Shown: one piece after another, positions 35,323 to 43,724 of the stretch
Layout of the letters: each line of letters starts with the position of its first letter
Numbering within the stretch: position 1 is the stretch's first letter
DNA from: Rhodospirillales bacterium
GTDB lineage: Bacteria > Pseudomonadota > Alphaproteobacteria > Kiloniellales > JAKSDN01
DNA length: 43,724 nt
Assembly: GCA_029859805.1 (NCBI GenBank)
Contig: JAOUCL010000008.1
Coordinates: 1-43,724, forward strand
Reading direction: 5' to 3'
Position numbers and translations under genes: made by a program
The notes under the pieces: model-generated
The model's input: only the letters and a program-made list of their open reading frames with translations
The model's database searches: none
Told to the model about the DNA's origin: nothing

Positions 35323-36168
35323 TCAGAAGCTGTAGGACAGGCCGAGGCCGGCCTGGAGTTGGTTTGGCGAGCCGCGGTCCTCGACGATCGGGCTGTCGGC
35401 CGCGCCGCGGACCAGGCGCCGGTAGATGAGGACGCCGCCGATGGTCCAGTGTTGGAAGAAGCGGTAGCCGCTGCTGAGGGTGACGCCGAGGTCCCGAAAT
35501 CCAGCGTCCGGCTTGTAGGCCGCCAGGCCCGAGGCCGTGGATCCCGCGGCGTCGACCCCGAAGAAGGCGCGCATGTAGCTGGCGCTCGCCCAGGTCGCCT
35601 CGCCCTTGACCCGGACCCAGCCGGTGCCGGCCAGGGATACCTTGGTCGAGGCGCCGAGTACGGCGAGCGCGCCCTCGTGGCCCGAGGCGACGTCCTGGCG
35701 GAACGACAGGTAAAGGCGCAACGGCCCCGGGTCGTAGCGCAGGAAGCCGCCGACCTCGACCCCGTCGTCGACCTCGTCCAGGCCCTCGAGCTCGTCCTCG
35801 TCGCCGCGGCCGTGGTCGCGCCTGACGTCGAGGCCCGCCCGGAAGGTCTCGTTCTTGATCAGGTTGACGCCGGCGGTCTCGTTCTTCAGGAACAGCCGGT
35901 CGCGCCAGACGATGCTGAAGTTGGGCGCGTAGCCGAATTCATAGCTGTCGGCGCCGGGAAACTCCGGCCCGATGCTGCCGATCATGCCGACGCTGATCGC
36001 CCAGTCGCGCTCCTCGGGAAACTTCGGCTCGGGCTCGAAGCCGGGCGCCTCGTCCAGGTTCTCGGCGAGCTGGACCCGGAGGCCCGGGCCCTCGGCCTGC
36101 CCGGCCCCGGCGGGCCCGGCGGCGGCCAGCACCGCGCAGAGGCCGGACGCTAGCAGGGCCCGGCGCAT
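35323..36168 (-). CDS. MipA/OmpV family outer membrane protein
   Basis: ISVGMIGSIGPEFPGADSYEFGYAPNFSIVWRDRLFLKNETAGVNLI, terminal QAGLGLSYSF. Confidence 0.88.
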   Translation of the reverse strand: MRRALLASGLCAVLAAAGPAGAGQAEGPGLRVQLAENLDEAPGFEPEPKFPEERDWAISVGMIGSIGPEFPGADSYEFGYAPNFSIVWRDRLFLKNETAGVNLIKNETFRAGLDVRRDHGRGDEDELEGLDEVDDGVEVGGFLRYDPGPLRLYLSFRQDVASGHEGALAVLGASTKVSLAGTGWVRVKGEATWASASYMRAFFGVDAAGSTASGLAAYKPDAGFRDLGVTLSSGYRFFQHWTIGGVLIYRRLVRGAADSPIVEDRGSPNQLQAGLGLSYSF

Positions 36169-36375
36169 GCGGTCTTCCGGCAGGCCCGCGTCGTCCTCAT
36201 GCCCTTCGCTCCGACAGGATCCGAGAAAGCAGGCGAACACAGGCCGAAGTCTCGCCGCCTTTAGCGCCCTTGGCAAGGCGGGACGCCTTCGAACCCGCGG
36301 GCCGAAAAGGTCTTGTGACTCGCCGGCCGTGCCCCGAACATGACCCGGCCACGAGACCGGAGCACGAACCCGAGG

Positions 36376-37677
36376 ATGACGACCACCGCCGACTTCCTGC
36401 CCTTGGAGCGCCTGGCTGCCCTCGGCGCGGAGCGCTGGGCCGCCCAGCGGCGCTACGTCATGGAAAGCTCCGGCTTCTACAGGCGGCTCTGGGACGGCGG
36501 GGCGGTGCCCGAGCGGCTCGAGGACCTTGCGGACCTGCCGCTTTCGGACAAGGCCATGCTGCGCGAGAGCCAGGCGGCGCACCCGCCCTTCGGCGACTAC
36601 CTGGCCGCGCCCGAGCAGGCCGTGCGCCGGCTGCACCGCACCTCGGGCACCAGCGGGCAGGCCATGAACCTGGCGCTCGGCGCCGCCGACGCCCGGCAGA
36701 CCGCCGAGGTCGGCGGGCGCGCCCAGCGGGCGGCCGGCCTCGGCCCCGGGCACCGGGTCGTGCACTGCCTGAACTACCAGCTGTGGATGGGCGGCGTCAG
36801 CGACCACCTGACCCTGGAGGAGACCGGCGCCACGGTGATCCCTTTCGGCGTAGGGTCGAGCGAGCTTCTGGTACGCACCATACGCGAGCTCGGCGTGACC
36901 GCCATCTCCTGTACGCCATCCTACCCGGCGGTGCTCGAGCAGGTGATCGCCGAGCACTTTCCGGACCTCGCCCCGCGCGACCTGGGCCTCGAGCTCGGCC
37001 TGTTCGGCGGCGAGGCCGGGCTCGACAACGCGAGCTTTCGGGCGCGCCTCGAGGAAACCTGGGGCTTCAAGGCGCGCAACGCGAACTACGGCCTCTCCGA
37101 CGTGTTCTGCAACTTCGCCAGCCAGTGCGCGCACGACACCGACCTGCACTTCCTGGCGCTCGACGTGCTGCACCCCGAGGTGATCGAGCCGGAGAGCGGT
37201 CAAGTTCTGCCCTGGCGCGCGGGCAGCCAAGGCGAGCTGGTGCTGACCCATCTGGCGCGCGAGTGCCAGCCCCTGGTGCGCTTCCGCACCGGCGACATCG
37301 TCGCGCTGAGCGCGACCGGGCCCTGCGCCTGCGGCCGCACGGCGCCGCGCTTTCGTGTGATCGGGCGCAGCGACGACATGGTCACGGTGCGCGGCCTCAA
37401 CGTCTTCCCGACGGCCGTGGCCGCGGTGGTCAATACCTTTCCCGAGCTGTCGGGCGAGTACCGCATCGTGCTGGCCGGCCCCGGGCCCTACGACCGCCTG
37501 CCGCTCGAGGCCGAGCTGGCCGAGGGCGTCGCGCCCTCGCAGGCGCTGGCCGAGCGTCTCGCCGCGGCGATCCGCGAGCATATCCGCGTCACCGCCCAGG
37601 TCACGCTTACCCCGCCCCGGTCCCTGCCGCGCAGCGCCGGCAAGACCCGGCGCGTCGTCCGCAAGGAGGTCCCATGA
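36376..37677 (+). CDS. Phenylacetate-CoA ligase-like adenylate-forming enzyme
   Basis: LHRTSGTSGQAMNLALG, GLFGGEAGLDNASFRARLEETWGFKARNANYGLSD, CACGRTAPRFRVIGRSDDMVTVRGLNVFPTAV. Confidence 0.93.
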   Translation: MTTTADFLPLERLAALGAERWAAQRRYVMESSGFYRRLWDGGAVPERLEDLADLPLSDKAMLRESQAAHPPFGDYLAAPEQAVRRLHRTSGTSGQAMNLALGAADARQTAEVGGRAQRAAGLGPGHRVVHCLNYQLWMGGVSDHLTLEETGATVIPFGVGSSELLVRTIRELGVTAISCTPSYPAVLEQVIAEHFPDLAPRDLGLELGLFGGEAGLDNASFRARLEETWGFKARNANYGLSDVFCNFASQCAHDTDLHFLALDVLHPEVIEPESGQVLPWRAGSQGELVLTHLARECQPLVRFRTGDIVALSATGPCACGRTAPRFRVIGRSDDMVTVRGLNVFPTAVAAVVNTFPELSGEYRIVLAGPGPYDRLPLEAELAEGVAPSQALAERLAAAIREHIRVTAQVTLTPPRSLPRSAGKTRRVVRKEVP

Positions 37678-38438
37678 CCGACACCGTGATCACCAGCAGG
37701 GCCGAGGATGGCATCCGCAAGATCGCCCTCAACCGGCCCGAGCGGCTCAACGCTATCAACCCCGAGCTGCTGGCCGCGCTGCGGCTGGCGCTGGCCGAGG
37801 GCAACGACGATCCGGCGACCCGGGTCGTGATCCTGCAGGGCCGGGGCCGGGCGTTCTGCGCCGGCGACGACTTGAAGGAGTTCGACCGGCAGGCCGGGAC
37901 CGAGGCCGAGACCCGGGCCTATATCGAGTCGATCCAGGACATCACCCGCGAGATCGTGCTGGGCGACAAGATGGTGATCGGCGCGATCCACGGCTGGGCG
38001 GTGGGCGGCGGCCTGGAATGGGTGATCAACTGCGATTTGGCGATCCTGGCCGAAGGCACGCGCTGCTTCTTCCCCGAGATCTCGCTCGGCGTCTTCGTCA
38101 CCGGCGCGGTGACGACCCTGCTGCCTCGGCTGGTTGGCCTGCAGAGGGCGCGCGAGATGATCCTCTTCGGCGAGCGCTTCGATGCCGCGGCGGCGCTCGA
38201 CATGGGCCTCGCCTGGAAGGTCGTGCCCGAGGACGACCTGATGGCCGAGGCCGAAGCGGCGGCGCGGAGCATCGCCGAGCTGCCCGAGCACGCGGTCACG
38301 GCGCTCAAGCGCGTGCTCAACCGCGCCTGCATGCTCGACGCCGAGGGCGCCATGGCGCTCGAGACCGAGGCGACGGTGCAGGGCTTCCTGCACCCGGAGA
38401 CAGCCAAGATCATCGCCGAATTCGGCCAGAAGCAGTGA
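37674..38438 (+). CDS. Enoyl-CoA hydratase/isomerase family protein
   Basis: ATGA overlap with upstream gene; IALNRPERLNAINPELLAALR, GRGRAFCAGDDLKEF, AIHGWAVGGGLEWVINCDLAILAEGTRCFFPEISLGVFVTGAVTTLLPRLVG. Confidence 0.94.
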   Translation: MTDTVITSRAEDGIRKIALNRPERLNAINPELLAALRLALAEGNDDPATRVVILQGRGRAFCAGDDLKEFDRQAGTEAETRAYIESIQDITREIVLGDKMVIGAIHGWAVGGGLEWVINCDLAILAEGTRCFFPEISLGVFVTGAVTTLLPRLVGLQRAREMILFGERFDAAAALDMGLAWKVVPEDDLMAEAEAAARSIAELPEHAVTALKRVLNRACMLDAEGAMALETEATVQGFLHPETAKIIAEFGQKQ

Positions 38439-38502
38439 GACGCGAAGCGGACCGGGGGAATGCATTGGGTGAAGGCACGGATGGGACCGAGGTGAACGCG
38501 GC

Positions 38503-39639
38503 ATGACGGCACTGCCTGACTTCAAGCTGGAAACCCACTTTTCGCGGTGGGAGTTCAAGGTCCGCTATCACCTGACCGCTTCGGACGCGGAGAGCCTCTC
38601 TCTCCGCGACCTGCTCGCCATGGCGACGCCGGAGGAGCGCGAGGACTTCGAAGGACTGTGGCTCGGATATACCGAGACCTTCGGCGCCCCCGACCTGCGC
38701 GAGGTCATCGCGGAGACCTTCGAGCGCCGCAGCGTCGCGGATATCCTGTGCTTCGCGGGCGCCAGCGAGGGGATTTTCGCGGCCAACGCCGTGCTGCTCG
38801 ACAAGGACAGCCACGCGATCGTCGTCACGCCGAACTATCAGTCTCACGAGACCCTGCCCCTGGCGACCTGTGCGGCGACCGGCGTGCCGCTGGACCCCGA
38901 CGACAACTGGTCGCTCGATATCGACCGGGTTGCCGAAGCGATCCGACCCAACACCAGGCTCGTGACGATCAACGTCCCCCATAACCCCACAGGCGCGATC
39001 CTCGCCCGCGATCGCTTCGAGGCGTTGATCGATCTGTGCCGGAGACACGGGATCTACATTCTGAGCGACGAGATCTTCAAAGGCCTCGGTCGAACGGGCA
39101 CGAAGCATCTCCCCCATGTCGCGGACCTCTACGAGCGCGGGCTTTCGCTGAACGTCATGTCGAAGGCCTATGGCCTGCCCGGTCTTCGGATCGGCTGGAT
39201 CGCCTGCGCGGACCGGGACGTGCTCTCGAGATTGGAGCGCATGAAGCATTACCTGTCGATCTGCAACTCGGGCCCGAGCGAGAGGCTGGCCAGGATCGCG
39301 CTGCGCAACCGCGACAAGCTTCTAGCGCGCAATTGCGCGCTCATCGACGAGAACCTGATCAAGCTCGATGCCTTCTTCGCCCGCCACTCGGATCTCTTCG
39401 GCTGGAAGGCCTCGGATGGGTCCTGCACGGCCTTTCCGCGTTACAAAGGACCGGAAGGCGTCGAGGACTTCACCAGGCGCCTCGTGGACGAAAGCAGCGT
39501 GCTGCTCCTTCCCGGCAGCATCTTCGCGTCGGACCTGACCGAGACGCCGAGGGACCGTTTTCGCATCGGCTTCGGTCGCAGCGGTCTCGATGAAGGGCTC
39601 GCGGCGCTGGAGGCCCACCTGGCGCGCAACCGCGTCTGA
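38503..39639 (+). CDS. PLP-dependent class I/II aminotransferase
   Basis: NVPHNPTGAILARDRFEALIDLCRRHGIYILSDEIFKGL, LNVMSKAYGLPGLRIGWIAC. Confidence 0.92.
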   Translation: MTALPDFKLETHFSRWEFKVRYHLTASDAESLSLRDLLAMATPEEREDFEGLWLGYTETFGAPDLREVIAETFERRSVADILCFAGASEGIFAANAVLLDKDSHAIVVTPNYQSHETLPLATCAATGVPLDPDDNWSLDIDRVAEAIRPNTRLVTINVPHNPTGAILARDRFEALIDLCRRHGIYILSDEIFKGLGRTGTKHLPHVADLYERGLSLNVMSKAYGLPGLRIGWIACADRDVLSRLERMKHYLSICNSGPSERLARIALRNRDKLLARNCALIDENLIKLDAFFARHSDLFGWKASDGSCTAFPRYKGPEGVEDFTRRLVDESSVLLLPGSIFASDLTETPRDRFRIGFGRSGLDEGLAALEAHLARNRV

Positions 39640-39673
39640 GAACCGGGCGAATGTATTTGGGAGACAGTTCGCG

Positions 39674-40360
39674 ATGCTTGAAATCTGGGGCCGGCGGAAC
39701 GCCAGCAACGTGATGCCGGTGATGTGGGCGGTCGGGGAACTGAACATCGCGCACCGGCGCCACGACGTGGGCGGCTCGTTCGGCGGCGTCGATACACCCG
39801 AGTTTCTGTCCCTGAACCCGAACGGCCGCATACCCACGGTTCGCGATGACGGCTTCGTCCTGTGGGAATCGAACGCGATCGTGCGCTACCTGTCCAGACG
39901 CTACGGCGACGGCATCCTGTGGCCGGACTCCGAGCAGCAGTGCGCGGTCACCGACCAGTGGATGGAGTGGTTCAAGTCCACCGCCTATCCGCTCTACATT
40001 GACCTCTTCTGGTCGATCGTCCGCACCGAGCCGGCGCGTCGCGACAAAGGCGCCATCGCACGCCTGACGGCATCCCTGGGCGACAAGCTGCTGATACTGG
40101 AGGCGCAGCTTGCCCGGCATCCGTACCTGGCCGGGGATGCATTGACCATGGCGGACATCCCCTACGGGCCGATGGCGCACCGGTACTTCAACCTGGACAT
40201 CGAACGACCGGATCTACCGAGGATGGCCGAATGGTATAGGCGGCTGTGCGACCGACCCGCCTTTCGCGAACACGTCGGCTTTGCCTTCGGGCGCAATCCG
40301 GCCGAATGGTATGTGCTCGAGCGTGAGGGACTGATCGGTACCGAGAGTCACGGCCGGTAG
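39674..40360 (+). CDS. Glutathione S-transferase family protein
   Basis: MLEIWGRRNASNVMPVMWAVGELN, FLSLNPNGRIPTVRDDGFVLWESNAIVRYLSRRYG, GDALTMADIPYGPMAHRY. Confidence 0.93.
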   Translation: MLEIWGRRNASNVMPVMWAVGELNIAHRRHDVGGSFGGVDTPEFLSLNPNGRIPTVRDDGFVLWESNAIVRYLSRRYGDGILWPDSEQQCAVTDQWMEWFKSTAYPLYIDLFWSIVRTEPARRDKGAIARLTASLGDKLLILEAQLARHPYLAGDALTMADIPYGPMAHRYFNLDIERPDLPRMAEWYRRLCDRPAFREHVGFAFGRNPAEWYVLEREGLIGTESHGR

Positions 40361-40435
40361 CCTTGTGTTCGTCCTGGCGGGAAGATGGCGCGTATATGAG
40401 CTGAAAGCTTTCAGGCAGCCAGGGGAATGAAGTCG

Positions 40436-42028
40436 ATGAAACGGGAGATGACGCCGGCGAAACAGAGCGCCTTCGCCTGGATCGAGGCTAATTTCGCGCG
40501 GCTTTCTGACTGGAACCAGACAATCTGGCACTACGGCGAGACCGCCTGGCGCGAATACAGATCCGCCGCCTGGTACGTCGCGCGCCTGCGCGCCGAGGGC
40601 TTCGAGGTCGAGGCGGCGAGCGGCGGCATGCCGACCGCCTTCGCGGCGACCTGGCGCAAGGGCGCGGGGCCGGTGGTCGCCGGCTACGCGGAATACGACG
40701 GCGTACCCGGCAACTGCCAGGCCGCGGCCACGCGCAAGGCGCCCCGCGCGGGGCTCAGCCCCTTTGCCGGCGGCCACACCGACCCGCATTCGGCGCTCGG
40801 CATCGGGGCGCTGGGCGGCATCCTAGCCGCCAAGGCTGCCATGGAAGAGCACGGCCTCGCCGGCACCCTCAAGTTCTTCGGCGAACCGGCCGAGAAGGTG
40901 CGCGGTTCCAAGCCGATCCACGCAGCGCAGGGCTATTACGACGGCATCGACGGCCTGATCAGCTTCCACCCCTGCTTCATGCTGCCGCTCTCCAACACGA
41001 CCCGTTGGGATACCCACTGCGGCGCCGGATACGGGGTGATCTACGAGTTCCGCTGCGAGCAGCCCGAGACCTGGCTGGCCGCGCCCGGCGACGCGCCGAT
41101 CCCCCAGGCGCACAGCTCGGCGCGCGCACCCGGCGCCAATGACGCCCTGGTCACCATGTACATGACGAGCAAAATGACCAAGGAGTCGATGCTGCCGTTC
41201 TCGGGCGGCTGGTCGGTCAACGAGGCGATCCTCCTGGCCGGCCAGGCGACGGCCGACAACCTGCCGGCCCAAGTCGCCCAGATCCAGTACTTCGTTCGGA
41301 CGCCGACCGTGGAGATGGCGGAGGACGTCGTCCGGGTGCTCGACCGCAACGCCGCCGCCGCGGCCCAGGCCGCGCACTGCACGTGGCGGCGCCATTGGGT
41401 CTCCAAGTCGCGCCCGGGCCTGGCCAACCACGTCATGGCGGAGCTGACCTACCGCAACCTCGAGCTGGCCGGCCCGCCGGTCTTCGGCCCCGAGGCCGTC
41501 GCCGCGGCGCGCGAGATCCAGGCGAACCTGGGCCAGGAGCCCATGGAGCGGCCGTTTCTGGAAGCCTGCGAGACCTTGATCGAGCCGCGCGAGGCCGAGG
41601 CGATCGTCCGGGAGTCCCTGCCGCCCGCGCAGCTTCATTCGACCTCCGACGACTATACGGACATGGCCTGGCACGCGCCGACCGCCCGGCTCTACGTCGG
41701 CCGGCCGATGCTGAAGGCGCCGCCGGGCGTCCGCACCCCGGACTGGGTGGCGAACGCGCTGGGCGGCATCCGGGCCACGATCGACCCGACGATCTACAGC
41801 GCCAGCCGGGCGATCGCCGCGACCCTGGTCGACCTCCTGAGCGACCCGGCGATGGTCGCCGAGGCCTGGGCCGAGTTCGAGGAGCGCACCGGCGGCGGCA
41901 TCGGCGGCACGGACTGGCTGGCGCCGCTCTGCGACTACGACCCGCCGATCCACTTCCCCTGGCCGGAGTACATCACGACAGAGCGCGGCCAGTCGTGGTG
42001 GATCCCGGCCATGCCGGAGGGCGGGTGA
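40436..42028 (+). CDS. M20 family amidohydrolase/peptidase
   Basis: IWHYGETAWREYRSAAWYVARLRAEGFEV, VVAGYAEYDGVPGNCQA, HTDPHSALGIGALGGILAAKAAMEEHGLAGTLKFFGEPAEKV. Confidence 0.9.
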   Translation: MKREMTPAKQSAFAWIEANFARLSDWNQTIWHYGETAWREYRSAAWYVARLRAEGFEVEAASGGMPTAFAATWRKGAGPVVAGYAEYDGVPGNCQAAATRKAPRAGLSPFAGGHTDPHSALGIGALGGILAAKAAMEEHGLAGTLKFFGEPAEKVRGSKPIHAAQGYYDGIDGLISFHPCFMLPLSNTTRWDTHCGAGYGVIYEFRCEQPETWLAAPGDAPIPQAHSSARAPGANDALVTMYMTSKMTKESMLPFSGGWSVNEAILLAGQATADNLPAQVAQIQYFVRTPTVEMAEDVVRVLDRNAAAAAQAAHCTWRRHWVSKSRPGLANHVMAELTYRNLELAGPPVFGPEAVAAAREIQANLGQEPMERPFLEACETLIEPREAEAIVRESLPPAQLHSTSDDYTDMAWHAPTARLYVGRPMLKAPPGVRTPDWVANALGGIRATIDPTIYSASRAIAATLVDLLSDPAMVAEAWAEFEERTGGGIGGTDWLAPLCDYDPPIHFPWPEYITTERGQSWWIPAMPEGG

Positions 42029-42042
42029 ACCGGAGGGAAACC

Positions 42043-42084
42043 GGGACTGGCTCGTTTTCGCGCGAGCGAAAAGGTGCCTGCCCC
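42043..42084 (+). repeat. REP-like hairpin family E, copy 1
   Basis: GGGACTGGCTCGTTTTCGCGCGAGCGAAAAGGTGCCTGCCCC. Confidence 0.8.
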
Positions 42085-42131
42085 GCTTGCCCGTGCCGCC
42101 GCAAGATCGCGGCCATCGGGCCCGCGAAAAG

Positions 42132-42174
42132 GAGACCGGCACGGATTCGCTGACGCGAATGCGAGCCAATCCCC
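42132..42174 (-). repeat. REP-like hairpin family E, inverted copy
   Basis: Reverse complement GGGGATTGGCTCGCATTCGCGTCAGCGAATCCGTGCCGGTCTC. Confidence 0.65.
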
Positions 42175-42188
42175 TTCTTCGCTCCGTC

Positions 42189-43205
42189 TCAACCGAAACG
42201 AACCACGGACTGCAGGACGTTGCCGAGCAGACCAATGATCAATGGCGCGAACATGGCGGCAAGGTTGCGGATCTGTTTCTCCACGGTGACGGGCACTTGA
42301 TCGGTCAGCCAGGTCTGGAATTCCTGTGGCGCCTTCAGCCGCTCCCGATAGCGCTGCGCCCTGTGGCGAAGAATCAGCGTGGCCGGCACGAAGGTTGCGA
42401 TGAGCGTTAGGGTGAAGACCGTGCCCCAGAACGCCGTGAGCCCTTGCGCGTAGGCACTGAGCGCCATCCTCGTGGCGTCGTCGCCGGCCAACGCCACCGG
42501 CAGCTGGAAGAACAGCATGATGGTGATGGTGCTGGTCACCAGCACTGCGCTAAGCACATAGAAGGCCTGTTGCAGCATGCGCACCCGCACGACGAACTGC
42601 CGACGCCATTCCCCGTCCGACCGTCTTGGCAATTCGCCGGCCGCCGCGGTTGCGAGCGCCGCGGCCGTGATCACCGCGACCATGCCGAACAGCGTCGGGA
42701 TGTAGACGAGGATCGACAGCTTGGTGAAGTCACCGACCACGTACCGAGTCAGGTCGGCCTCGGCCAAACTGAGCCGCAAGATCTCGCGGATGTTGACGTA
42801 GGTCAGCTTGTAGACCGCGAAGTCCAACTGCGGCGCGCGGAGCAGAACAACGGTCAGTGTGAGGACGACCAAGGCGGCGAGGATGTAGAGATGCCCGCGA
42901 CGCCGCAGTGGCGTCGGCATGCGGCGAAGCCCATCGAGGAAATAGACGATCGCCCCGAGGCACACGACGATGTGGAAAAAGCCGGCCGCCGCGTAGATCA
43001 TTCGGTCCGCCATGTGCCGCCCCAGAACGTCGCGCCCCTCGGCAAAGGCCCCCGTGAGATTGGCGGGCGACAGTTCGGGATGCGTGATGAACTGCAGGAT
43101 CGCCGCCGCGCCGAGCAGGGGAACCAGCGGCGGGAGCAGCAGCAGGAGCCACGCTTGGCCGGAGCGAACCGGTTCGGTCGGATCGGTGCTGTCGCCGTCG
43201 GCCAT
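42189..43205 (-). CDS. Multi-pass membrane protein of unknown function
   Basis: About six hydrophobic segments, e.g. AWLLLLLPPLVPLLGAAAILQFI, MIYAAAGFFHIVVCLGAIVYFL, FYVLSAVLVTSTITIMLFF. Confidence 0.75.
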   Translation of the reverse strand: MADGDSTDPTEPVRSGQAWLLLLLPPLVPLLGAAAILQFITHPELSPANLTGAFAEGRDVLGRHMADRMIYAAAGFFHIVVCLGAIVYFLDGLRRMPTPLRRRGHLYILAALVVLTLTVVLLRAPQLDFAVYKLTYVNIREILRLSLAEADLTRYVVGDFTKLSILVYIPTLFGMVAVITAAALATAAAGELPRRSDGEWRRQFVVRVRMLQQAFYVLSAVLVTSTITIMLFFQLPVALAGDDATRMALSAYAQGLTAFWGTVFTLTLIATFVPATLILRHRAQRYRERLKAPQEFQTWLTDQVPVTVEKQIRNLAAMFAPLIIGLLGNVLQSVVRFG

Positions 43206-43242
43206 CGTTACAACAGTGCCCCCATGGATCCGGCTGGACTAT

Positions 43243-43271
43243 ACCAAAGGTCATTATCAATGGCCTTTGGT
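43243..43271. promoter_or_regulatory. Inverted repeat upstream of the membrane-protein gene
   Basis: ACCAAAGGTCATTatcAATGGCCTTTGGT: 13-nt arms, 1 mismatch, 3-nt spacer. Confidence 0.55.
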
Positions 43272-43458
43272 GTAATGGTTTCCGGTGCCGAGGTCTCGCC
43301 GAAATTTACGTGTTTGAAGGCCAACGCTGCCCACGCCGAAAGGTCTGCTCGTTCTCGGCGAGACGGAGTTCGCTATCCTGTGCAACCTGAGACTGCCTGA
43401 ATGATACTCACAGGTCACTGATAAGAACCTTCGGTATCAGGTCTCTTGGAGGGAAACC

Positions 43459-43499
43459 GGGACCGGCTCGTCTTCGGGCAATGAAGATGTGCCCGTCCC
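43459..43499 (+). repeat. REP-like hairpin family E, copy 2
   Basis: GGGACCGGCTCGTCTTCGGGCAATGAAGATGTGCCCGTCCC. Confidence 0.8.
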
Positions 43500-43724
43500 T
43501 ATTTGCCGGGCCGCCGCAAAGATGGCAGGGGGCGGGCCCGCGACTCCTGAAATCATCGCGCCACTGTGCGCCGTTCAGTGGCGGGGGTGAATTCTTCGTG
43601 GCTCTTAGTTTTGAAGGCTATCGGTGGCAAATCATCGGTGGCCGGCCGCCGGTCCATTTCGGGGCTTCTCGCGATATGGTATCTTGAGGCTCGCCGGCAG
43701 GCGGCGGCGTCCTCCACCTGGTGG

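Noticed and set aside
35323-37581. 752-aa minus-strand ORF
   Set aside because: Only the part up to 36168 is a real gene (MipA/OmpV). The rest is antisense to the PaaK-like gene, an artefact of high GC.
36270-38438. 722-aa plus-strand ORF
   Set aside because: Its first two thirds read the PaaK-like gene in the wrong frame; the true gene is the enoyl-CoA hydratase starting at 37674.

Overview
High-GC bacterial chromosome segment, alphaproteobacterial in character (CpdR-like regulator, glcDEF order, rpmJ of the short alpha type). Most of it is ordinary metabolism: a CoA-transferase fragment, HTD2/MaoC-like dehydratase, LemA plus M48 protease, TetR regulator, transglycosylase, N-formylglutamate amidohydrolase, cpdR, tRNA-Val, two paralogous methyltransferases, rpmJ, glcDEF, beta-barrel proteins, DUF2817, ATP-grasp, rarD, pyk, dgkA, an IlvD/Edd dehydratase, PaaK-like ligase, enoyl-CoA hydratase, aminotransferase, GST and M20 amidohydrolase. 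The accessory content is concentrated at about 26.6-32.8 kb. That region holds an orphan Rhs C-terminal tip with a candidate immunity gene, a REP-associated (Y1/RAYT-like) transposase bounded by 26-nt inverted repeats, a HigA-like remnant, and several short palindromic repeat families. A second miniature unit, a DUF559 endonuclease-like gene bounded by 36-nt inverted repeats (34/36 by eye), splits glcD from glcE. In both units the right-hand repeat supplies the end of the reading frame. Other notable signals are a TetR protein with two HTH-like segments and three ATAC-N6-GTAT sites around its gene, and REP-like hairpins bracketing a membrane-protein gene at the right end. All family calls come from reading translated sequence without database searches.
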